The position numbers were made by a program, and so were the translations under genes. Below, piece after piece: positions 52,493 through 60,696 of a DNA stretch of 64,000 bases (positions are counted from its first letter, which is position 1; every line of letters starts with the position of its first letter). The notes under the pieces were generated by a model. It did no database searches, was not told the DNA's origin, and worked only from the letters and a program-made list of their open reading frames with translations. This stretch comes from Paraburkholderia caledonica NBRC 102488 (GTDB lineage Bacteria; Pseudomonadota; Gammaproteobacteria; Burkholderiales; Burkholderiaceae): positions 1 through 64,000 of the forward strand of contig NZ_BAYE01000004.1 of the NCBI RefSeq assembly GCF_000685095.1. Direction: 5' to 3'.

Positions 52493-55234
52493 TCATGCGG
52501 CCTCGTCCAACAAATGGTTGGTCAAGGCGATAAGTTCGTTGATTTCCTGCGGAGGGAACAGCGCTTCGACGCGCCCCACACGTGAGAGAGGTGGCTCGTT
52601 GAGCGCCGCAAGGGTGATGCGACCGCGGCGCAGCACGGCTGCTTTCACAGCACGCAAGAAGTTAAGTTGGTTGGCGCGCAGGTACCCATGTGCCGCAATG
52701 AAGGCATCAAACGCACCGTTGATGCGATCTTCTCGGTTCGGCAGGTGGGCGTCATTACACAGCATGTGACGCAGGAAGTCGGCCAATGACGCAGCTGGCG
52801 CTTCGAAGGCCTTGCGCAGAGTGTCTTCCGTGACAAAGAGGTCGGCTTGATTCAGCGTCGCACTGATGCGTTCCAATTCATCGGTGTTCAGGTCCTCGCC
52901 GTTTTTGAGTTTGGCCAACTCCGGTAGCTGCTCGGCCAGACGGCGTATCAGCGCCTCCACCTGCTCGCGATAGCTCTCGGCAAAGGCACCTTCGCCTGTG
53001 GGGCCGTAAATGATCCAGCTGCGTTGGGTGATGCTGTCAGGCAGATTGACTTCCACCGTATGCTCGGCAGTGCGCGTGCGGTATCGCATCAACGGCGCGA
53101 ACACGGCTTGCAACTTGCCAAGTCGGTCCATGTCCAGGTGCTGCCAAAATCCGGCGGACTGAACCCAGGCCCGCTGCTCGGCCACTCGTTGCACCTCGGG
53201 AATGTTGTCGGCCAAGCTGGCCACCGCGCCTTGAATGCGCTCACGCACCTTGGCCTGCTCGTCAGAGTCTCCCTTGAGCCAGGCCACGGTGAGCCGTTCG
53301 CACCATACGCGGAACTGCAACTCATCCAGGCCCGCCAGCGGAGCCAGGCGCATCAGCGGTGCAATGCTTTTCGACAGGTGTTCAAGCATTGCCGGATTGG
53401 GCGCCGGCCATTGCCTTGTCAGGGCATCAAGCTCGTCCCAATACGGCCGGACATTGATGCTTTGGCGTGGCAAAGTCAGCAACATGGTTTGTAGCGTTTC
53501 AATCGCGTCGCGCGTGTCTTGCGCATCAGGCTGCAAGCCGTGCAGCAACTGCCAACCTTCAAGCCGCAGGCGGAATATGCGCACGGGCAAGGGCTCGCTC
53601 GGGTGATCGACCTCGCCGTCCGGTTTGAGCTTAAAGTACGCAAAATTCTTCCAGTGGTCGATGATCAAGAAGTCCTTTTTGATCTCACCAGTGGGCTTGT
53701 CTATGTGCAAGCGCGTACCGCGGCCGATCATCTGCCAAAACTTGACCTTGCTGAAGACGGGCTTGGCGAAGACCAGATTCTGGATGGCGGGAACATCGAC
53801 ACCGGTATCGAGCATGTCCACTGATATCGCCACGCGCGGCATCGCGCGGAATTTGAAATCATCCAGCGTGGCGTCGGCGCGTTCCATATGGCTGTCGATA
53901 ATCTCGGCCATGCCTTGGCGTTGCAGTTCTGGGTAGAGACGATTGAAGCTCTCGTACAGGCGCTTGGCGTGGGCATGGCTCACCGCAAAGATGATGGACT
54001 TGTGGGGGAGCCCGCGCATGTCCTTGCGGCTCTTGTCCATGAATTCGCGCACCATCGCGTCGTTGGTGCCTTGGTTGGTAACGCCTTTCTCGATGTCGGT
54101 ACCGTCGAAATTCAGCTCTTCGAGTTCCACCCCCTGATCAAGCGCCATCTGCTGCAATGGCTGCGGCAAAGCATCGCCTTGGATGCCCTTCAACTGGAAG
54201 TTGGTCTGCGCGTCCAGCACGCGGTAGTTCACCAGGTTCTGGTCGGCAATCGCCTGCTCGTAACTGTAGTAGTAGCTGGGCACCCCATCGCCGCAATCGA
54301 ACAGGTCAAAGGTGTTGTGGTCGATGTAGTCGGTTGGCGTGGCAGTCAGACCAAGCTGAATTGCATCAAAGTGGTCAAAGACGGCCTTGTAGCGCTGGTA
54401 GATGGATCGGTGACTTTCGTCTGCCACAATCAGGTCGTAATAGCCCACCGACAAGCGCGAGTAAACCTGCATCATGCTAGGGTAGGTGGAAAACTGGATA
54501 CGTGCGCCGGAGGTTTCGCCAGCCTCGATGCGGGCCAGACTCTCGTTGGGCAAGTGCGACTTGAACTCCGACATGGCCTGTCGGACCAGTTCGCGCCGGT
54601 CTGCCAAGAACAGCACGCGCTGCACGCGTTTGGCTCGCAGCAAGGTGTCAACCAGAGCGATCGTCGTCCGCGTCTTCCCGGTGCCGGTCGCCATTACCAG
54701 TAGGAATTTGCGCTTGGCGGTCGCTACGCCCTCTGTGACCCGTCGAATGGCCTCGTTTTGATAGTCGCGGCCGGCGATTTCTGCGTTGATGGCAATGCCA
54801 GCCAGCGGCTGAGCGAACTGGCGCTGGTGATGCAGTCGCTCCAGGTCGTCTCGCGTGTAGAAGCCCGACACCTTTCGAGGTGCGTAGCGTTCGCGATCCC
54901 AGAACTGAATCTCTTTGCCATTCGTTAGGAAAACGAATGGATCATGGCCAAACTTCGCTTTGATGACGTCAGCATAGTCTGCAGCCTGACGCTTGCCCGC
55001 CAATTCGTCTCGAGAAGTGCGCTTTGCTTCCACCACGGCCAGCGGCTTGCCGTCGCTCCCAAGTAGCACGTAGTCCGCGAACTGCTGGGCGTTGTAGCCC
55101 GCCTCAGTTTCCTGTGCCGTCAGAACGAATTCTTCGATAAGACTTCGTCTAGACTTGTTCCAACCGGCGTGCGCCAACTGAGCGTCAACAAGTTGAGCGC
55201 GTGTAATTGCCTCGCTGGAAGTCGGGGTCACCAA
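52493..55234 (-). CDS. hsdR: type I restriction endonuclease/translocase subunit
   Basis: This 913-aa HsdR is of the EcoEI type. The N-terminal nuclease is PD-(D/E)xK: Asp54, Glu69-Ala-Lys71 (FADYVLLGSDGKPLAVVEAKR). The SF2 motor has Walker A ATGTGKT (182-188), motif II DESH in place of DEAH, LTATPTD, and motif VI QMIGRGTRL. A C-terminal EcoEI_R_C-type region ends the protein. The start codon is TTG at 55234 (or GTG three bases on) with AGGGGAG upstream. It begins only 18 bp after the toxin gene, so the restriction genes probably share the toxin-antitoxin promoter. Confidence 0.93.
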   Translation of the reverse strand: MVTPTSSEAITRAQLVDAQLAHAGWNKSRRSLIEEFVLTAQETEAGYNAQQFADYVLLGSDGKPLAVVEAKRTSRDELAGKRQAADYADVIKAKFGHDPFVFLTNGKEIQFWDRERYAPRKVSGFYTRDDLERLHHQRQFAQPLAGIAINAEIAGRDYQNEAIRRVTEGVATAKRKFLLVMATGTGKTRTTIALVDTLLRAKRVQRVLFLADRRELVRQAMSEFKSHLPNESLARIEAGETSGARIQFSTYPSMMQVYSRLSVGYYDLIVADESHRSIYQRYKAVFDHFDAIQLGLTATPTDYIDHNTFDLFDCGDGVPSYYYSYEQAIADQNLVNYRVLDAQTNFQLKGIQGDALPQPLQQMALDQGVELEELNFDGTDIEKGVTNQGTNDAMVREFMDKSRKDMRGLPHKSIIFAVSHAHAKRLYESFNRLYPELQRQGMAEIIDSHMERADATLDDFKFRAMPRVAISVDMLDTGVDVPAIQNLVFAKPVFSKVKFWQMIGRGTRLHIDKPTGEIKKDFLIIDHWKNFAYFKLKPDGEVDHPSEPLPVRIFRLRLEGWQLLHGLQPDAQDTRDAIETLQTMLLTLPRQSINVRPYWDELDALTRQWPAPNPAMLEHLSKSIAPLMRLAPLAGLDELQFRVWCERLTVAWLKGDSDEQAKVRERIQGAVASLADNIPEVQRVAEQRAWVQSAGFWQHLDMDRLGKLQAVFAPLMRYRTRTAEHTVEVNLPDSITQRSWIIYGPTGEGAFAESYREQVEALIRRLAEQLPELAKLKNGEDLNTDELERISATLNQADLFVTEDTLRKAFEAPAASLADFLRHMLCNDAHLPNREDRINGAFDAFIAAHGYLRANQLNFLRAVKAAVLRRGRITLAALNEPPLSRVGRVEALFPPQEINELIALTNHLLDEAA

Positions 55235-55252
55235 ATTGCTTCTCCCCTGCGG

Positions 55253-55639
55253 TCAAGTTGACGCCGGCCAATGCCGAGCAAAGTCAAATGAAAGCTGACG
55301 ATGGTGCCGAATGGACAGAAGATACATAGATGCATTGACCTCCACAGCCACATACAGCATCAGGTAGTCACCATGTAGGTATTCGCGCAGGGCGTTGGCT
55401 GAGCCTTCCGGCAGAGTGGCAAGTTGCGCAAGCGCCTCTGCCGATTGCGGTGGGTTGTCGACGTAGCGCCGACCAATGCGGGGGAACCGGGCCAGGTTAG
55501 GGATCATCGTCGCGCGAAGCTCGGCAAGCAGGTCGTCAAAAGCAAGGGCTGCATTCGCCTCCGACAAGAACGCCTCGATTGCTTCCAAGCGTTCCAGAAA
55601 GCTCGCCGTCAACTCAACCTGGTAGACATCCTCAACCAC
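55253..55639 (-). CDS. ParE/RelE-like toxin of a type II toxin-antitoxin pair
   Basis: This is a 128-aa product from GTG 55639, overlapping the antitoxin stop by 8 bp. VEDVYQVELTASFLERLEAIEAFLSEANAALAFDDLLAELRATMIPNLARFPRIGRRYVDN and LREYLHGDYLMLYVAVEVNASMYLLSIRHHRQLSFDF follow the RelE/ParE layout (two N-terminal helices, then the sheet with a terminal basic strand). ParE (gyrase) versus RelE (mRNA) activity is not decided. The frame is open upstream to 55756, but a start inside the antitoxin gene is the norm for such pairs. Confidence 0.75.
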   Translation of the reverse strand: MVEDVYQVELTASFLERLEAIEAFLSEANAALAFDDLLAELRATMIPNLARFPRIGRRYVDNPPQSAEALAQLATLPEGSANALREYLHGDYLMLYVAVEVNASMYLLSIRHHRQLSFDFARHWPAST

Positions 55640-55955
55640 GCTTTTTGGCAGCCTTGCCGGTGGGAGCGCTGGCTCGGCGGTTTTGAATTTGGGCGAGGGC
55701 CGCATCCGCCACGCAGGTACGGCCTGCCTCGATATCGGCCAATCCACGCTTGGCATCGTCGACCAGCAGCAGGTGGATGCGCTCGCGTTCCAGCCGGTGG
55801 TAGTAGTCCAGCCGGTCTGCGTCGATTAGAGCGACATAGCTTTCGCCGTTTTTGGTGATGATTTTTTCTGCACCGGCCTTCGCTTGGTCAGCGAGTTCGG
55901 AGAGGTTGGCGCGCGCTTGGGTGAATGGCACCACATCACTGGCTGAAAAGCCCAT
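55632..55955 (-). CDS. Phd/YefM-family antitoxin
   Basis: This 107-aa antitoxin begins VVPFTQARANLSELADQAKAGAEKIITKNGESYVALIDADRLDYYHRLE, the Phd/YefM DNA-binding and dimerisation pattern. The C-terminal half (DDAKRGLADIEAGRTCVADAALAQIQNRRASAPTGKAAKKRG) would wrap the toxin and is basic at its end. It is the first gene of the transcript that continues into toxin, hsdR, hsdM, hsdS, ATPase, HNH and Mrr genes. Autorepression by the TA complex is expected by family knowledge. Confidence 0.85.
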   Translation of the reverse strand: MGFSASDVVPFTQARANLSELADQAKAGAEKIITKNGESYVALIDADRLDYYHRLERERIHLLLVDDAKRGLADIEAGRTCVADAALAQIQNRRASAPTGKAAKKRG

Positions 55956-56483
55956 GGCTGGTTCCCGGGAGGGTGATGACAGAATTCTGTGCAGTGTATC
56001 TCAATACAGCATGCGGGGCCAGGTCCGTCACTCGCCCCCTGGCCTGCGGTGGCGCCCTCGATCGACGCGCCATACAACGTAACAACGCGCTATGCCGCCT
56101 ACGAGAAAGCCATCTTCAATGGCGACACTCCTCTGCGTGTGAAGCGGTGCGAGCGCCTGAGCGTTCGGCGCGGACTGACAGTAGGCAGCGGGGGGCTGCT
56201 TGCGCGGCGACCAGTGTCGACTGGCAGCTTTCAGCCGATACTGTTCAAAAAGTCGCTGCGTGTCTTTGTCAGCTCCGCCGCGAGAAAACGAAGCTCTCAG
56301 ATCGGCCTACAAACCGCTTGTGCACGTCAGCCAAGGGTAAGGAGACCCCCGAAAACCTCGCGAGAGAGACGGCTAGCGACTTTTTCAAAAAGTATCAGCC
56401 TGATAGGGTCATCCATGAAAATGTGCTTGCTGGCGGCTTCTGGCCGACTTGAGCCGGTTATATTTGATATGGACTGCACATAG
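55956..56483. other. 528-bp non-coding junction between the restriction and recombinase modules
   Basis: The left edge holds the promoter region of the TA-hsd operon. The right part contains a 160-bp inverted-repeat element (56237-56396). Long frames exist but have no codon bias or domain. A junction between two independently acquired modules is likely. Confidence 0.45.
56237..56396. mobile_element. MITE-like element with inverted terminal repeats
   Basis: The left arm (56237-56257) and right arm (56375-56396) are inverted copies. Both have GATACT at the outer end and an 11-bp perfect core AAAAAGTCGCT / AGCGACTTTTT at the inner end, with a small gap and two mismatches between. The enclosed 117 bp has no gene. 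No clear target-site duplication was seen, so it may be an old insertion or a fold-back repeat. Confidence 0.45.
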
Positions 56484-57434
56484 TCAAACGCGGATCCGCT
56501 CGACCTCGTCCAGGCTGATGTCATCGCGACGCCGGTCGTACAGCTGGGTGGTGCGAGTCGATGCGTGATTCGCCATCGCGGCGGCGTTTTCGAGCGTGCC
56601 GCCATTTTTCAGATAGGCGGTGATGCCGGTCGCGCGGAACGTATGGTTGCCGATATTTGTATTAATGCCGGCCGCGAGCGCGCGACGCCGCACCATCGCG
56701 TAGGCGTTGGCCTGCGGCAGTGGTGTGTCGCTGAGCTGGCCGGTACCGCGCCGGATCGTGCGAAACAGCGCCCCTTTCGGATCGGCGCCGATGTCGGTGC
56801 CATCGAGATACGCATGGAGGTACGCCTCGAGCGTGTGATGACACGGCATCTCGTGGCGCTTGCCGCCCTTTTCTCGCAGGCGCACCCACAGGCGCCGATG
56901 CTGCACATAGACGTCGTCGACCCGCATCGCCAGCGCCGCGCCCACCCGCGCGAACGAAAACACCATCAGCGCAATCAGCGCGCGGTCGCGCAGGCCGATC
57001 GGGGTCGTCACATCGATGCTGTCCAGCAGCTGCCGCGCCTCGGTCGCATCGAGCACCGGGGTTTTGCCCTTTTTCGTGGTGTGGCTGGGACCGCGTACCG
57101 AGGCGGCCGGGTTATGCGGCACGATCTGGCCCGTGACGAGCCAGTCGAACAGATGGCGGATCGCCGCCAGGCGCTGCTTGACGGTTGGCGCCGACCGGGT
57201 CTGCGTCTGCAGTTCGATCCAGGCGGCCACGTGCAGCGGCTGCACCGCAGTAATGGACGGCACGCCGGCGCCAGCGCACCACGCCAGAAAATCCCCCGCG
57301 GCGCGTGCATAGGCGCGCCGCGTGTGCGGATTGCGGATCGCCGACGCGAAGAATTCGAGGAAACGGATGCCAGCCCGATCACCTGCGGCGATCACCAGCG
57401 CGGGCGTGGAATCCAGTGCGACGAGCTGCATCAT
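56484..57434 (-). CDS. XerC/XerD-like tyrosine recombinase
   Basis: This 316-aa phage-integrase-family recombinase carries a SAM-like N-terminal DNA-binding domain (FLEFFASAIRNPHTRRAYARAAGDFLAWC) and catalytic residues Arg163 (FSFARVGAAL), Lys189 (LREKGGKRHEMPCH), His264-xx-Arg267 (GNHTFRATGIT), His290 (MANHASTRTT) and Tyr299 (QLYDRRRD), all present. It overlaps the upstream DUF29 gene by 4 bp. The GC-rich text differs from the hsd region. It probably belongs to an integrated plasmid- or transposon-type module, separate from the integrase at 42330. Confidence 0.9.
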   Translation of the reverse strand: MMQLVALDSTPALVIAAGDRAGIRFLEFFASAIRNPHTRRAYARAAGDFLAWCAGAGVPSITAVQPLHVAAWIELQTQTRSAPTVKQRLAAIRHLFDWLVTGQIVPHNPAASVRGPSHTTKKGKTPVLDATEARQLLDSIDVTTPIGLRDRALIALMVFSFARVGAALAMRVDDVYVQHRRLWVRLREKGGKRHEMPCHHTLEAYLHAYLDGTDIGADPKGALFRTIRRGTGQLSDTPLPQANAYAMVRRRALAAGINTNIGNHTFRATGITAYLKNGGTLENAAAMANHASTRTTQLYDRRRDDISLDEVERIRV

Positions 57435-58210
57435 GGTTCGCCCGGTTTGCCAGGCCAGAACGCGGCATCGAGGATCTGCTCACCAGTAAACGGGCACGTC
57501 ATCGGCAGCAGCGTACGGGCGAGGCCGGTGGCGTCGCACACGTCGTCCTGCGCGCGGCGCCACGCGCGGGCCAGCGTGTCTGGCCAGTGCTCGCGCAGGC
57601 TGGGCGCATCCGCCAGCAGGCGCGGGATCATGTCGCGCTCTTCCTGGATCGTCACGTACCACGCGGGTCGCCGGTCGCCCTCAAGTAGCGCCCACTGCAG
57701 CAGGGATTGCAGGAGTCGGGCAACGCGTTTGTCCAGTTCGCCGTGCAACGCCCGCGCGAGCGCGTCGAGCTCTTCCGCGATGTGGTCGCGATCGAGCGCA
57801 TCGACGGCGCCCGCCCGCAGCCGGGCGGCCTGCTCGCGAGCCCACAGTGAAAAATCTGTGTCGTAGCCGGCCCCGACCGCGTCATCGGCACCCGGCGCCT
57901 CGACGGGCGCCACGGACGGCTCGCCCGCGTTACGGGCATCCCATTCGGACCGCAAGCGCTCCTGATATTTCTGGCCGTCATTGTCAGGTGGCGTGATGCG
58001 CAGCCATGCACCAAGCGTATCCCTGACGCATTCCTGGCACAGATCGAGGCCGACCTCACTGCCGTCGCCAAAGATCGAATCGAAGCCGCCCCGGAACGCC
58101 ACCGACACCTTTTCGTGCCACCCGGCGTCATCCGGGGTCATCCGCCTCTGACACCGGTCGCAGATGCAGGCGGCCACCTGCTGAACCGTCCTCGCCTGAT
58201 ATTCCAGCAT
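57431..58210 (-). CDS. zinc-binding/DUF29 fusion protein
   Basis: The protein is 259 aa. Residues 1-75 carry two Cys pairs (ICDRCQRRM and DLCQECVRDTLGAWL) around a beta-rich segment and look like a zinc-binding domain. After a linker, residues 115-245 are a DUF29 domain (YDTDFSLWAREQAARLRAGAVDALDRDHIAEELDALARALHGELDKRVARLLQSLLQWALL...AWYVTIQEERDMIPRLLADAPSLREHW). DUF29 normally starts the protein, so the fusion is unusual. Its stop overlaps the recombinase start (ATGA), so the two are translated together. The function is unknown. Confidence 0.75.
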   Translation of the reverse strand: MLEYQARTVQQVAACICDRCQRRMTPDDAGWHEKVSVAFRGGFDSIFGDGSEVGLDLCQECVRDTLGAWLRITPPDNDGQKYQERLRSEWDARNAGEPSVAPVEAPGADDAVGAGYDTDFSLWAREQAARLRAGAVDALDRDHIAEELDALARALHGELDKRVARLLQSLLQWALLEGDRRPAWYVTIQEERDMIPRLLADAPSLREHWPDTLARAWRRAQDDVCDATGLARTLLPMTCPFTGEQILDAAFWPGKPGEP

Positions 58211-58232
58211 GCGCCGTCCCCATCGATCTATC

Positions 58233-58329
58233 TGATAAAGGACATTATCACATATAGAGGCCGCAGATTTAATTTTTCATGCACATCATCGATATAGATG
58301 ATTGACATCGCCGTGCTGCTCGCTACAAT
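58233..58329. promoter_or_regulatory. divergent promoter region with two operator-like palindromes
   Basis: For the plus-strand gene at 58351 a perfect -35 TTGACA (58302-58307) and a good -10 TACAAT (58324-58329) are 16 bp apart. The inverted repeat ATCATC-N6-GATGAT (58285-58302) touches the -35. A second repeat TGATAA-N6-TTATCA (58233-58250) sits in front of the minus-strand DUF29 gene. Each palindrome is 18 bp with 6-bp arms, so each could bind a dimer. Confidence 0.65.
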
Positions 58330-58350
58330 AGGCGCACTCACATCAACTAT

Positions 58351-59475
58351 ATGCACGCTATGCACAACACCGCAGAAAAGGCGACCACCCCCTTCGAGCA
58401 GCAATTGATTACGAAATACCCCGTTGAAACGATCCGCGATGACATCGCCACGGTGTTCGGCCACTACATGCGAACCATTGCGCGAGTGATTGGCACCAAC
58501 GATAGCCACTATCTGTGGCGTCTGCCGCAGATTGATGTGGAAATCGAAACCGGTGATCTGTTCAACCCCGATGAAGCCGTGACCGATTTGGGCCTGACGT
58601 ACGAGCAGATCCACCACACCGATCTGGCTCGCTACATGGAAGCGCTTCATAACTTTGCCGTCCATGGCCGGCTTGATGCGAGCATCGAGGCGATGACCTA
58701 TGAAAGCCAGTACACGTGGATTGCCGATCTGCTGATGGATGCCGCCGAGGGACATGTCGCGGACCAATGGGATTCGTATATCGGTGGTGGAGGCGCATTC
58801 ATCAGCGAGAGCGCCGGTCGCTGTCTCCAAGTCGCTGAACTGGCGAACGCCCGACACATTCTGGAAAACGGCGAAGGGTTTTCCTACTTCTCGCGACGTC
58901 GCGGCAAGAAGGAAAGTAGCGATCTCGATCGCCTGACCGTTGGACAGCTGGCGCTGCTTGCCGATATGGAAGAAATGAGCGTGCGGGCCGCCGCCAATCC
59001 GAAGCGGGCCACGCCACTTCAGACAGAGGCCACGCCCGAGGGTACGCGCATCGCCCGCGATGTCGCAAAAGCCTGGCTGCAAGCTAAAGGACGCTACCTT
59101 CCTGTCGTGCAGTACTGGAGTGCCGGTGAAGTGGACCTGCAGAAACGCCGTTTCAAGGATCCTCACGACCTGCTGCGGGCGCTGGACCAGCGGCGCAAGG
59201 CACTGATCGCCCGTCTTGAGGCCAACACGCTCGATGCGGCGCTTCTCAATGCCGGCATTGTGTTGGAGAACGCTTTCGACGGGCAATCCCTTGCTTGGGA
59301 ACTCATGACCCGCTTCGACGATGCGGCGTTCATGACAACGCTCGCCGGGCTGCTTGAACTGCCCGCTCCATGGCTGGTGCTCCGCGCCCGTGAAGCCACC
59401 ACGCTGGCCCGCCTGGCAAAAATCGAGCGCGAACTGAAGGCACTGAGCCAGCCCCCGGACGACGGACAAGACTGA
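58351..59475 (+). CDS. unidentified 374-aa protein with predicted HTH segment
   Basis: I do not recognise this protein. The N-terminal 150 residues are mostly helical and rich in aromatic residues (MRTIARVIGTNDSHYLWRLPQIDVEIETGD, YEQIHHTDLARYMEALHNF). A segment near 195-225 (DLDRLTVGQLALLADMEEMSVRAAANPKRATPLQTE) has the spacing of a helix-turn-helix with the phage-excisionase-like LTVGQLA opening. The C-terminal part is helical (LLRALDQRRKALIARLEAN, REATTLARLAKIERELKAL). With a near-consensus promoter and palindrome upstream, an autoregulator is possible. The leader is only about 15 nt. Confidence 0.6.
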   Translation: MHAMHNTAEKATTPFEQQLITKYPVETIRDDIATVFGHYMRTIARVIGTNDSHYLWRLPQIDVEIETGDLFNPDEAVTDLGLTYEQIHHTDLARYMEALHNFAVHGRLDASIEAMTYESQYTWIADLLMDAAEGHVADQWDSYIGGGGAFISESAGRCLQVAELANARHILENGEGFSYFSRRRGKKESSDLDRLTVGQLALLADMEEMSVRAAANPKRATPLQTEATPEGTRIARDVAKAWLQAKGRYLPVVQYWSAGEVDLQKRRFKDPHDLLRALDQRRKALIARLEANTLDAALLNAGIVLENAFDGQSLAWELMTRFDDAAFMTTLAGLLELPAPWLVLRAREATTLARLAKIERELKALSQPPDDGQD

Positions 59476-59530
59476 GGCTGGCCATCGAATCCCATCCATA
59501 AGAAAGCGATATTTATAGAAAGGAGTACTT

Positions 59531-59809
59531 ATGAAAAGTCCGGAGCTGAGCAAGCACGCTGCGGTTCGCCTGCAACAGCGTGGCATCGCGCCGCTGGTCA
59601 TCGATCTGCTTCTGCAGTTCGGTGCCACCGAAAAATCCGGCGATGGCACCACCAGGCACTATTTCGACAAACCCGCCCGGCGTCGTCTGCGGTCATACGC
59701 CGGCCGGCTGGCCTCCCTGCTGGAAGCCCATCTTGACTGCTACGCAGTGGTCGGCGCAGAAGGCAGGGTCGTGACCGCCGCCCATCGCACGACCCGCATC
59801 AAACACTGA
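59531..59809 (+). CDS. small DUF4258-like protein
   Basis: This 92-aa basic protein starts at ATG 59531, which has a strong AAAGGAG ribosome-binding site. LSKHAAVRLQQRGIAPLVIDLLLQFGA and HLDCYAVVGAEGRVVTAAHRTTRI resemble the pattern of DUF4258 proteins (a helix with S/K-HA-R-x-Q-R-G-I, then strands), a family often found on mobile DNA and distantly toxin-like. The similarity is by eye only. It follows the 374-aa gene by 55 bp in the same direction and precedes the UDG-like gene. Confidence 0.55.
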   Translation: MKSPELSKHAAVRLQQRGIAPLVIDLLLQFGATEKSGDGTTRHYFDKPARRRLRSYAGRLASLLEAHLDCYAVVGAEGRVVTAAHRTTRIKH

Positions 59810-59852
59810 AACTTTGATTTTTAAAACCCCACCACGTTACACACGAGAGACC

Positions 59853-60635
59853 ATGGACAACAACAACCGCTTCGCCAATTTCGCTTCCGCCATCGAGACA
59901 CTCGTCCTTGATCGCGTCAGTCAACCGTCCGAGATTCCGGCGTCGTTCCTGCTGGGCCAGGACGGCCCGCTGACCAGCCACTACATTCCGTTCGATTACG
60001 TGAATTCCACTGCCCGACTGGTGCTGGTCGGTATCACCCCGGGATTTACACAGTGGAAAAACGCGATGCGTGAAGCGCAGGTGCAGCTTCGCGCGGGCGT
60101 ATCGGCACACGTCGCTCATCGGACTGCCAAGCAGACCGGCGCCTTCAGCGGCGCGATGCGGCCCAATCTGATCAGCCTGCTCGATCACATCGGATTGCAC
60201 CGGTGGCTCGGGTTGACCAGCTGCGACGCGCTGTTCGGCTCGGCCGGACATCTGGTGCAGACAACCTCGATCCTGCGACACCCGGTCTTCGTCGACGGCA
60301 AGAACTACAACGGCACGCCGAGCATGGTCCGCACCCCGTTCCTGCAGCAGCAGATCGACGAGCATTTTGCGGCCGAAGCTAAGGCCCTGGACAAGGCCGT
60401 GTTCGTGCCGCTGGGACCCAAGGTCAGTGAAGGGCTGGACTGGCTTGCGCGGCGCGGCGTGATCCCGGCCGATCGCATCCTGCATGGGTTGCCCCATCCT
60501 TCCGGCGCCAATGCGGAACGGATCGCGTATTTTCTTGGCCGCAAGGACCGGGGCGCCCTGTCAGCGAAAACCAATGCAGAAAAACTCGATGCGGTGAGTC
60601 AGGATCTCAGGTCCCGGGTCCTTCAGCTCCGGTAA
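59853..60635 (+). CDS. uracil-DNA-glycosylase-superfamily-like protein
   Basis: This 260-aa product starts at ATG 59853 (MDNNNRF). TARLVLVGITPGFTQWKNAM looks like UDG motif 1 (G-x-x-PG), and HGLPHPSGANAERIAYFLG looks like motif 2 (HPS, the loop that grips the DNA). The middle part is alpha/beta as in that fold. In the usual enzymes motif 1 carries a catalytic acidic or Asn residue that here is Thr, so glycosylase activity is doubtful. It may be an inactive or divergent member acting in a mobile-element setting. Confidence 0.55.
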   Translation: MDNNNRFANFASAIETLVLDRVSQPSEIPASFLLGQDGPLTSHYIPFDYVNSTARLVLVGITPGFTQWKNAMREAQVQLRAGVSAHVAHRTAKQTGAFSGAMRPNLISLLDHIGLHRWLGLTSCDALFGSAGHLVQTTSILRHPVFVDGKNYNGTPSMVRTPFLQQQIDEHFAAEAKALDKAVFVPLGPKVSEGLDWLARRGVIPADRILHGLPHPSGANAERIAYFLGRKDRGALSAKTNAEKLDAVSQDLRSRVLQLR

Positions 60636-60696
60636 AAGTAGCGATGAAACGACCACTTGATATATCGCCCCTCACGCAACACCAAAAGGAAATCGA

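Noticed and set aside
55989..56483. A 164-codon plus-strand frame in the junction region
   Set aside because: It crosses the inverted-repeat element, has no ribosome-binding site, and its composition is like non-coding text.
56565..57866. A 433-codon plus-strand frame across the recombinase and DUF29 genes
   Set aside because: Antisense to two overlapping genes with intact catalytic motifs; no domain seen in the frame itself.
58228..59652. A 474-codon minus-strand frame opposite the 374-aa gene
   Set aside because: The plus-strand frame has a near-consensus promoter and a more natural composition. The minus frame overlaps that promoter and has no recognised domain.
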